Assembly (NCBI GenBank): GCA_030683195.1
Contig: JAUXQA010000312.1
Coordinates: 1 to 5,624, forward strand
Length of the DNA: 5,624 bases
DNA from: Rhodoferax sp.
Lineage (GTDB): Bacteria > Pseudomonadota > Gammaproteobacteria > Burkholderiales > Burkholderiaceae_C
Direction of reading: 5' to 3'
Shown: positions 1 through 4,710 of the stretch, one piece after another
Position numbering within the stretch: position 1 is the first letter of the stretch
Layout of the letters: the number at the start of each line of letters is the position of its first letter
The notes under the pieces: generated by a model
The model's database searches: none
What the model was told of the DNA's origin: nothing
Seen by the model: the letters and a program-made list of their open reading frames with translations, nothing else
Made by a program: the position numbers and the translations under genes

Positions 1-845
1 TTGCCCACCATGTAGGCACCCACCAGGCCAGCCACCGCTGCGTTGATGTGCACCACGGTGCCACCAGCGAAGTCCAGCGCGCCGGACTGCCAGATGTAGC
101 CCGCCTTGGCGGTCATGGCATCTGCCACTTCTTTGGCTGCATATGCATCAGGGCCCATCCAGAACCACACCATGTGCGCGATGGGTGCATAAGAGAACGT
201 GAACCACAACACCATGAACATCAGCACCGCAGAGAACTTCATGCGCTCGGCAAAAGCACCCACGATCAAGGCACCCGTGATGCCGGCAAAGGTTGCCTGG
301 AAGGCCGCAAAGATGATCTCGGGAATGTAGACACCCTTGCTGAACGTGGCCGCATTGGCGAAGGTTCCTGCAGCGTTGTCCCAGATGCCCTTCATGAACA
401 GGCGGTCAAGTCCACCGATGAAAGCGTTGCCTTCCGTGAAAGCGAGGCTGTAACCGTAAACGAACCACAACACCACAATCAGCGAGAAGGTCACCATGAC
501 CTGCATCAGCACCGAGAGCATGTTTTTCGAGCGAACCAGACCACCGTAAAACAGGGCCAGGCCCGGCACAGTCATCAGGATCACAAGCAAGGTGGCCACC
601 ATCATCCAGGCGGTATCGCCTTTGTTGGGCACAGGCACAGGTGCTGCAGCGGCTTCTGCTGCAGGCGCAGCAACCGCTGCAGCGGGCGCCATCGCGTCAG
701 CCGGTTTGGCTTCTGCTGGCGCAGCAGGTGCTGCAACGGTTTCAGATGCGGCCATAGTGGCTGGAGCGGGTGCCTGGGCGATGGCCGCTGTGCCACCGAC
801 CAACAGTCCCAAACCCAGCGCGAGGGAGGCGAGTAGTTTTTTCAT
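1..845 (-). CDS. amtB: Ammonium transporter AmtB, N-terminal 281 codons (cut by left window edge)
   Basis: Inner-membrane trimeric ammonium channel; GlnK normally plugs it when ammonium is plentiful. A signal peptide (MKKLLASLALGLGLLVGG..., probable cleavage AIA|QA after residue 23) is followed by an Ala/Pro-rich stretch (about 24-73) and then the channel domain from W80. Visible family hallmarks are GLALFYGGLVRSKN in the first transmembrane segment, AFQATF with F182/F186 (equivalents of the E. coli Phe-gate pair F103/F107), W227 (E. coli W148), and GALDFAGGTVVHIN with D258 and H266 (E. coli D160 and pore H168). The second pore His lies beyond the window. About 19 residues more than in E. coli separate W227 from H266. 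The ATG at 845 starts the signal peptide, with a weak GATGAG nine nt upstream. It is the last visible gene of the operon, 32 nt after glnK. Family assignment is secure; the stop is not in the window. Confidence 0.97.
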   Translation of the reverse strand, partial: MKKLLASLALGLGLLVGGTAAIAQAPAPATMAASETVAAPAAPAEAKPADAMAPAAAVAAPAAEAAAAPVPVPNKGDTAWMMVATLLVILMTVPGLALFYGGLVRSKNMLSVLMQVMVTFSLIVVLWFVYGYSLAFTEGNAFIGGLDRLFMKGIWDNAAGTFANAATFSKGVYIPEIIFAAFQATFAGITGALIVGAFAERMKFSAVLMFMVLWFTFSYAPIAHMVWFWMGPDAYAAKEVADAMTAKAGYIWQSGALDFAGGTVVHINAAVAGLVGAYMVG

Positions 846-877
846 GTGTGTGTTCTCATCAAAATGGAGCGGGCGCG

Positions 878-1216
878 TTACAGCGCTTCCTTGCCGGTTT
901 CACCGGTGCGGATGCGAACGACCTGTTCAAGGTTGTAGACAAAAATCTTGCCGTCACCGATCTTGCCGGTGCGTGCAGCGCCTTCGATGGCCTCGATGAC
1001 CTGGTCAACCAGCTCATCGGCAATGGCGGCTTCAATCTTGACCTTGGGCAAAAAGTCCACCACATCTTCTGCACCGCGGTACAGCTCGGTGTGGCCTTTT
1101 TGACGCCCGAAGCCCTTGACTTCGGTGACGGTGATGCCCTGCACGCCGATGGCCGAAAGTGCTTCACGCACTTCGTCCAGCTTGAAGGGTTTGATGATGG
1201 CAGTGACGAGTTTCAT
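878..1216 (-). CDS. glnK: PII nitrogen-regulatory protein, GlnK type (Asp at position 51)
   Basis: Trimeric cytosolic sensor of 2-oxoglutarate and ATP/ADP. Its place directly before amtB indicates the GlnK role of gating AmtB. The 112-residue length is the family norm. Visible are the N-terminal MKLVTAIIKPFKLDEVREAL, the T-loop (about 37-55) with Q39 and K58 (2-oxoglutarate/Mg-ATP site), R47 (the residue that enters the AmtB pore in the E. coli complex), and the B-loop TGKIGDGK at 83-90 with K85 and K90, then R101 and R103. The usual Tyr51 is Asp (codon GAT at 1066-1064), so the classical GlnD uridylylation site is missing. ATG at 1216 was chosen because a GGAG lies five nt upstream; an in-frame TTG six codons earlier would put that GGAG inside the gene. 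It lies 30 nt after the porin gene. GlnB and GlnK are nearly identical, so the K assignment relies on context. Confidence 0.96.
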   Translation of the reverse strand: MKLVTAIIKPFKLDEVREALSAIGVQGITVTEVKGFGRQKGHTELYRGAEDVVDFLPKVKIEAAIADELVDQVIEAIEGAARTGKIGDGKIFVYNLEQVVRIRTGETGKEAL

Positions 1217-1219
1217 ACG

Positions 1220-1230
1220 TGCTCCAGTTC
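1220..1230 (-). promoter_or_regulatory. Ribosome binding site deciding the glnK start
   Basis: On the minus strand the sequence TGGAGCACGTATG places GGAG five nt before the ATG at 1216. This favours the 112-residue MKLVTAII start over an upstream in-frame TTG at 1234. Confidence 0.75.
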
Positions 1231-1246
1231 TCAAATCAAGTCGTGA

Positions 1247-2011
1247 TCAAAAGCTGTATTTGACGCTGACAACCAGCGCGTCTTTGCCCAGGAATCTACC
1301 TTTGGTGTCTGTGTAGAAAGTCTTTGATTTGACATTGGTGCCAATGGCAGCGACCGAAGCGCTCAGGCCGTTGCCAAAGTCCTTGCCCAACGTGACGCCG
1401 TAATCGGTGTAATCACCCGCATCACCAGCCACGTTGGCGACCCACTGGTGGCCGATGCGGGGTGTGACAGAGTATCCATTGCCGAGGTCAAACGCGGCGG
1501 CCACTTCAAAGTACTGGCTACCCTTGCTGTCGGGATTGGCGATAAAGTTGGTGACGCTGCGGCTGTATTTGGCCGTGACTACCGAGTAGGTGACTGCGCC
1601 ATAGACTTCAGTTGTATTGGCATTGGCCAGGACCGCCGCTGCGGTGTTGCTCGGGTACTGATAAGTAATCAGGCCCACGTCGTAAGTGACGCCCATGCCG
1701 GTGTCGCCACGGTAGCCACCATACAGGTCAATTTCAAGAGAGCCTTTGGTCGCACCCACGTAGTCCTTGATCCAGGACACGTTGGAGCCCCATGCCCCAA
1801 GATAAAAACCGTCTTTGTGGGTGAAATCGGCACCAATCTGCAATGCTGGCTTGGTGGAGGTTTGGGCAATGCCACGGAAACGGTAATCGGTGGTGACGCC
1901 AGCGTTGTACGAAACTGTGTAATCCGGCGCAGGGGCAGCGGTTTGAGCCAGCACGGGCATGGAGGCCAGCAAAGCGGTCAGGGCGAGGGTGGATGTTGCT
2001 TTCAGTTTCAT
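1247..2011 (-). CDS. TorF/gcw_chp-family putative outer-membrane porin
   Basis: A 254-residue exported protein matching, from memory, the family annotated as 'TorF family putative porin' (TIGR02001, gcw_chp). A signal peptide (residues 1-22, MKLKATSTLALTALLASMPVLA, cut before Q23) is followed by the family-typical N-terminal block VTTDYRFRGIAQT (39-51), then GFYLGAWGSNVSW. Alternating polar/aromatic strands run to the end. The protein finishes KYSF, and a C-terminal Phe is a classical outer-membrane beta-barrel signal. GGAG lies six nt before the ATG at 2011. The gene leads the glnK-amtB operon and is preceded by a sigma-54 promoter with NtrC-like sites, so it is probably made under nitrogen limitation. 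Transport substrate is unknown; uptake of ammonium or small nitrogen compounds is inferred from context only. I recall a membrane-associated gene heading the glnK-amtB operon in other betaproteobacteria (e.g. Herbaspirillum), so the arrangement is probably conserved. Confidence 0.85.
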   Translation of the reverse strand: MKLKATSTLALTALLASMPVLAQTAAPAPDYTVSYNAGVTTDYRFRGIAQTSTKPALQIGADFTHKDGFYLGAWGSNVSWIKDYVGATKGSLEIDLYGGYRGDTGMGVTYDVGLITYQYPSNTAAAVLANANTTEVYGAVTYSVVTAKYSRSVTNFIANPDSKGSQYFEVAAAFDLGNGYSVTPRIGHQWVANVAGDAGDYTDYGVTLGKDFGNGLSASVAAIGTNVKSKTFYTDTKGRFLGKDALVVSVKYSF

Positions 2012-2058
2012 AAATTACTCCGGGTGGTTCAAAGGGACAAAAAAGATGAATGTCAAAA

Positions 2059-2075
2059 AGCACAAAGCATGCCAA
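2059..2075 (-). promoter_or_regulatory. Sigma-54 promoter of the porin-glnK-amtB operon
   Basis: Minus-strand TTGGCATGCTTTGTGCT matches the RpoN consensus (TTGGCACG-N4-TTGCT): GG at 2073-2072 and GC at 2061-2060 are separated by exactly 10 nt. The -24 half differs by one base (CATG for CACG) and the -12 half is GTGC instead of TTGC. A start near 2048 would give a leader of about 36 nt. It lies upstream of three genes of nitrogen uptake and is flanked by NtrC-like dyads at suitable distances. Confidence 0.8.
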
Positions 2076-2107
2076 TAGTCTTGCCAGACCTGGTTGCGCC
2101 AGTGAAG

Positions 2108-2137
2108 TTGCAAGTCAGAGTGCTGCGGTAAGATAAC
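2108..2137 (+). promoter_or_regulatory. Possible sigma-70 promoter for comM
   Basis: TTGCAA (2108-2113) and GATAAC (2132-2137) are separated by 18 nt; each matches four of six consensus bases. No better pair was seen in the divergent region reading toward comM. The predicted start would fall in or just after the LexA-like dyad. Confidence 0.3.
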
Positions 2138-2152
2138 TGTATAAAAATACAT
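2137..2152. promoter_or_regulatory. LexA-like (SOS) box upstream of comM
   Basis: CTGT-ATAAAAAT-ACAT matches CTGT-N8-ACAG at seven of eight defined positions, with an AT-rich core as in strong LexA boxes. The inner dyad is TGTAT-AAAA-ATACA. It lies 72 nt before the comM ATG and is adjacent to a possible sigma-70 -10 element. The last base (T for G) is the weak point, and AT-rich promoter DNA can give such matches by chance. Confidence 0.35.
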
Positions 2153-2155
2153 GTT

Positions 2156-2170
2156 GCACTGTCTTGGTGC
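2156..2170. promoter_or_regulatory. NtrC binding site (strong), enhancer of the sigma-54 promoter
   Basis: GCACT-GTCTT-GGTGC matches the NtrC dyad GCACC-N5-GGTGC at nine of ten defined positions. Its centre (2163) is about 115 bp upstream of the predicted sigma-54 start near 2048, similar to NtrC sites at glnA. Confidence 0.7.
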
Positions 2171-2199
2171 GAATGAGGTCGGTGCCACATCCGGTTTTT

Positions 2200-2214
2200 G
2201 CACCATTTTGGAGG
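2200..2214. promoter_or_regulatory. NtrC-like site (weaker), overlapping the comM ribosome binding site
   Basis: GCACC-ATTTT-GGAGG has a perfect left half and three of five bases in the right half of the NtrC dyad. Its centre is 44 bp (about four helical turns) from the stronger site, the kind of phasing expected for cooperative NtrC dimers. The GGAGG right half also serves as the comM Shine-Dalgarno, which may explain the deviation or mean the match is partly coincidental. Confidence 0.5.
2210..2214 (+). promoter_or_regulatory. comM ribosome binding site
   Basis: GGAGG lies nine nt before ATG 2224. It selects the MSLSLVQSRALLGL start over an in-frame ATG at 2164, which would add 20 residues not typical of the family and lies inside the strong NtrC-like site. 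Confidence 0.75.
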
Positions 2215-2223
2215 GAAATATTC

Positions 2224-3759
2224 ATGAGTTTGTCTTTGGTGCAAAGTCGTGCGCTGCTGGGGCTCGATGCTGCAGCGGTCACTGTAGAAGTGCATTTGGC
2301 CAATGGCCTGCCCAGCTTCATGCTGGTCGGGCTGGCCGACGTGGAGGTGAAGGAGGCGCGCGAGCGGGTGCGCTCCGCCATCCAGAACTCGGGCCTGGAA
2401 TTCCCCCACAACAAGCGCATCACGGTCAATCTCGCGCCGGCTGATTTGCCCAAGGACTCGGGGCGCTTTGACTTGCCGATCGCGCTGGGCATTCTGGCGG
2501 CCAGCGGTCAGATCGACGCCGCGCGCCTGGCGGGGCATGAGTTTGCGGGGGAGCTGTCCCTGTCGGGTGAATTGAGGCCGGTGCGCGGCGCGCTGGCCAT
2601 GAGCCTGGCCTTGCACGCCGGGCAGGTGGTAACCCGGCTGGTGTTGCCCCCGGGCAGTGCTGAAGAAGCCGCGTTGGTGCCCGATGCGCACGTTTACAGT
2701 GCCCGGCACCTGCTGGACGTGGTGCAATACTTTTTGCCCCAGGGTTCTGATGCGCCGCCCCCGGAGCCCTCAACCGGCTGGCAACGGGTAGCCCCCAGCC
2801 CGCAGGTCAACGCACAGGTCTATCCTGATCTGGCCGATGTCAAGGGTCAGGCGGGTGCCAAGCGCGCGCTGGAGATCGCAGCGGCGGGCGGCCATAGCTT
2901 GCTGTTGATGGGGCCACCGGGGTCGGGCAAGTCGATGCTGGCGCACCGTTTTGCCGGCCTGCTGCCCGCCATGTCAACCCTGGAGGCCTTGCAAAGTGCG
3001 GCAGTAGCCAGCTTGGGTGGGCGCTTTTCGCTGGACCGCTGGGGGCAACGGCCGACATGCAGTCCTCACCACACGGCCAGTGCGGTCGCCTTGGTGGGCG
3101 GTGGTTCGCCCCCAAGGCCGGGCGAAATTTCACTGGCGCACCATGGGGTGCTCTTTCTGGATGAATTGCCGGAGTTCCCCCGCAGCGCGCTGGAGGCCCT
3201 TCGGGAGCCTTTGGAGTCGGGCACCATCACCATCTCGCGGGCGGCGCGCCGGGCGGAGTTTCCCGCGCGGTTTCAATTGATTGGTGCGATGAATCCCTGC
3301 CCCTGTGGTTATTTGGGTTCTGCGCAAAAGGCTTGCCGCTGTACGCCAGATCAGGTGAGCCGCTACCAGGGCAAGCTCAGTGGTCCTTTGGTTGACCGCA
3401 TTGACCTGCATGTTGAAGTGCCTGCAGTGAAGTCTTCCGACCTGATGCACGCCGCCCCGGGGGAGTCCACCGCAGTCATCCGGGCGCGCTGCACTGCGGC
3501 GCACGAGCGCGCTCTGGCACGCCAAGGCAAGGCCAACCAGGCACTGCAGGGTCAGGAGATTGACACCCACCTGTTACTTGACGATGCAGCGGCCAAGTTC
3601 CTCAACGTGGCGGCGGCCCGGCTGGGCTGGTCGGCCCGCAGCACCCACCGGGCACTCAAGGTGGCCCGCACCATTGCCGACTTGGCTGGCGCCCACAGCA
3701 CCCAGGTGGCGCATGTGGCCGAGGCCATGCAATACCGGCGCGCTCTGCGGTCGGCTTAG
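2224..3759 (+). CDS. comM: ComM/YifB-family AAA+ ATPase (Mg-chelatase-like branch-migration helicase)
   Basis: A 511-residue cytosolic protein; H. influenzae ComM and E. coli YifB are of similar length. ComM is a hexameric helicase that drives branch migration to integrate incoming single-stranded DNA in natural transformation. The N-terminal ChlI/Lon-like domain (about 20-145) includes MLVGLADVEVKEARERVRSA and LAPADLPKDSGRFDLP. The AAA+ domain carries Walker A GPPGSGKS (230-237), PHHTASAVALVGGG (from 281), and Walker B VLFLDELPEF with D313/E314. C359, C361, C371 and C373 form a CxC...CxC group, in MNPCPCG and CRC, seen in many bacterial ComM proteins but absent from E. coli YifB as I recall it. 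LSGPLVDRIDLHVEVP follows, then the C-terminal Mg_chelatase_C domain with SARSTHRALKVARTIADL. RPTCSP stands where E. coli has RPFRAP. No frameshift is seen. The gene diverges from the nitrogen operon, with parA 47 nt downstream. ComM is common in species not known to be competent, so competence cannot be inferred. Confidence 0.95.
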   Translation: MSLSLVQSRALLGLDAAAVTVEVHLANGLPSFMLVGLADVEVKEARERVRSAIQNSGLEFPHNKRITVNLAPADLPKDSGRFDLPIALGILAASGQIDAARLAGHEFAGELSLSGELRPVRGALAMSLALHAGQVVTRLVLPPGSAEEAALVPDAHVYSARHLLDVVQYFLPQGSDAPPPEPSTGWQRVAPSPQVNAQVYPDLADVKGQAGAKRALEIAAAGGHSLLLMGPPGSGKSMLAHRFAGLLPAMSTLEALQSAAVASLGGRFSLDRWGQRPTCSPHHTASAVALVGGGSPPRPGEISLAHHGVLFLDELPEFPRSALEALREPLESGTITISRAARRAEFPARFQLIGAMNPCPCGYLGSAQKACRCTPDQVSRYQGKLSGPLVDRIDLHVEVPAVKSSDLMHAAPGESTAVIRARCTAAHERALARQGKANQALQGQEIDTHLLLDDAAAKFLNVAAARLGWSARSTHRALKVARTIADLAGAHSTQVAHVAEAMQYRRALRSA

Positions 3760-3774
3760 GACGTCTTAAACTCG

Positions 3775-3802
3775 GGGCCTTCGCAACTCCAGACGCAGGC
3801 CC
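3775..3802 (+). other. Inverted repeat covering the parA translation-initiation region
   Basis: Perfect 6-bp arms GGGCCT (3775-3780) and AGGCCC (3797-3802) flank a 16-nt loop, and two more pairs (CG/CG) can form inside one mismatch. The repeat ends four nt before the parA ATG. Only three T follow, so it would be a weak terminator for comM. It occupies the place where a Shine-Dalgarno should be. Confidence 0.5.
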
Positions 3803-3806
3803 TTTC

Positions 3807-4571
3807 ATGCAGCATGTCGTGTTCAACCAAAAAGGCGGGGTGGGCAAGTCCACCATCACCTGCAACCTTGCGGCCATCAGCGCCTCGCAAGGCCTGCGTA
3901 CCCTGGTCATTGACCTGGATTCGCAAGGCAACTCCACACGCTACCTGCTGGCTGACGAGGTGTCAGCCGACCAGCCCAATGTGGCGGATTTTTTCGAGCA
4001 AAGCCTGAAATTCACCATTCGCGACAAGGCGCCGGGAGAGTTCATCGTCAACACGCGCTGGCAGGGCCTGGACGTGATGCCGTCAAGCCCGATGCTCGAT
4101 GAGTTGCACGGCAAGCTGGAGTCGCGCCACAAGATTTACAAACTGCGGGACGCCTTGAAGCTGCTGGCCACCGACTACGACCAGATCTATATCGACACCC
4201 CGCCCGCGCTGAATTTCTACACCCGCAGCGCCTTGATGGCTGCCCAGGGCTGCCTGATTCCTTTTGACTGCGATGATTTTTCGCGCCGCGCACTCTACAC
4301 CTTGCTGCAAAACGTGGAGGAGATCAAGGCCGACCACAACCCCGACTTGCGGGTGGAGGGCATCATCGTCAACCAGTTTCAGCCGCGCGCCAACCTGCCC
4401 CAGCGTCTGGTGCAGGAGTTGATTGACGAGGGGCTGCCGGTGTTGCAGCCGTATCTGGGCTCGTCGGTGCGGATTCGCGAGTCCCATGAGCAGTCTTTGC
4501 CCATGATCTTCCTGGACCCCGCGCACAAGCTCACGCGGGAGTACGTGGCTTTGCACGACGCGCTGTTGTGA
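3807..4571 (+). CDS. ParA-family (MinD/ParA/Soj) ATPase, orphan
   Basis: A 254-residue Walker-type ATPase of the short Soj-like kind, without an N-terminal helix-turn-helix. The deviant Walker A KGGVGKST is at 9-16 (signature K9, catalytic K14), the switch I/A' motif LVIDLDSQGNST at 33-44 (D38), and Walker B IYIDTPPA around D130. The C-terminus has the usual IRESHEQSLPMIFLDPAHKLTREY pattern. ParA proteins dimerise with ATP on DNA or surfaces to position chromosomes, plasmids or complexes, with stimulation by a ParB-like partner. No parB follows; the next gene is convergent metH. A partner may be elsewhere, and the cargo cannot be deduced. ATG at 3807 is the only credible start, just eight codons before Walker A, but no clear Shine-Dalgarno precedes it and an inverted repeat ends four nt upstream. 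It may be cotranscribed with comM. No plasmid genes are present, so it is probably a chromosomal ParA-like positioning ATPase. Confidence 0.9.
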   Translation: MQHVVFNQKGGVGKSTITCNLAAISASQGLRTLVIDLDSQGNSTRYLLADEVSADQPNVADFFEQSLKFTIRDKAPGEFIVNTRWQGLDVMPSSPMLDELHGKLESRHKIYKLRDALKLLATDYDQIYIDTPPALNFYTRSALMAAQGCLIPFDCDDFSRRALYTLLQNVEEIKADHNPDLRVEGIIVNQFQPRANLPQRLVQELIDEGLPVLQPYLGSSVRIRESHEQSLPMIFLDPAHKLTREYVALHDALL

Positions 4572-4590
4572 GTTGTGAAATTTAACGCCA

Positions 4591-4650
4591 AATAACTATT
4601 TATTTAATAGCTTCCAGCCCTTGCAAGACGCCGGCTAGAGGCCAATTTTG
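4591..4650. repeat. Intergenic palindromic repeat, resembling a dispersed Comamonadaceae element
   Basis: An AT-rich lead with a small dyad (CTATT-TATTT-AATAG, 4596-4610) runs into a larger stem: GCTTCCAGCC (4610-4619) pairs with GGCTAGAGGC (4633-4642) with one mismatch and one G-U, and is followed by CAATTTTG. From memory, ATAGCTTCCAGC...GCTAGAGGCCAATTTT resembles a short palindrome scattered through Comamonadaceae genomes. Its multicopy nature cannot be shown from one window, and the outer boundaries are approximate. Confidence 0.5.
4610..4648 (+). terminator. Possible terminator of parA formed by the repeat hairpin
   Basis: The 10-bp imperfect stem (4610-4619 with 4633-4642, 13-nt loop) starts 38 nt after the parA stop and is followed by CAATTTTG, a short T-run. 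Position between convergent genes supports a terminator role, but the T-run is short and begins three nt after the stem. Confidence 0.4.
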
Positions 4651-4664
4651 CATATAAATATCAT

Positions 4665-4701
4665 CCGGGTGGCCATGTGTTCAACGTGGCCATCACCCCG
4701 G
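4665..4701 (-). terminator. Hairpin after metH, possible terminator
   Basis: CCGGGTG (4665-4671) pairs with CACCCCGG (4694-4701) with one bulged base, and GCCATG (4672-4677) pairs with CGTGGC (4685-4690, one G-U) around a 7-nt TGTTCAA loop; CAT (4691-4693) bulges on the 3' side. It begins 10 nt past the metH stop on the minus strand. Downstream comes ATGATATTTATATG rather than a clean T-run, so it may stabilise the transcript end or be a weak terminator. Confidence 0.4.
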
Positions 4702-4710
4702 CTCCCCGCC

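Noticed and set aside
48..836. Long plus-strand open frame across amtB (262 codons)
   Set aside because: It is antisense to amtB, whose minus-strand translation shows clear family motifs. The plus-strand product is rich in His, Arg and Cys and matches no family I know.
1217..1234. Alternative TTG start for glnK adding six residues
   Set aside because: It would place the GGAG within the coding sequence, and PII proteins of this type start MKLVTAIIKPF.
2028..2056. Perfect -35 hexamer TTGACA on the minus strand upstream of the porin gene
   Set aside because: At 17 nt spacing the -10 would be TTTGAA, a poor match, and the region is better explained as the early leader downstream of the sigma-54 promoter. 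A weak basal promoter is not excluded.
2070..2086. Second sigma-54-like match, CTGGCAAGACTATTGGC, overlapping the chosen promoter
   Set aside because: The spacing gives GG-N10-GG; the GC of the -12 element is displaced by one base, so it is worse than TTGGCATGCTTTGTGCT.
2164..2223. Upstream ATG extending comM by 20 residues
   Set aside because: The extension is unlike ComM N-termini, and the GGAGG at 2210-2214 points to ATG 2224.
2053..2727. Minus-strand open frame overlapping the start of comM and the divergent promoter
   Set aside because: Composition is Arg/Gln/His-rich as expected for the reverse strand of GC-rich coding DNA; it crosses the promoter region and the strong comM reading frame.
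4083..4556. Minus-strand open frame inside parA (157 codons)
   Set aside because: It is fully antisense to a gene with intact Walker motifs and has no recognisable domain or ribosome binding site.
3755..4571. parA as part of a plasmid or integrated-element partition cassette
   Set aside because: No parB, replication, integrase or insertion-sequence gene is nearby, and neighbours are core chromosomal genes.
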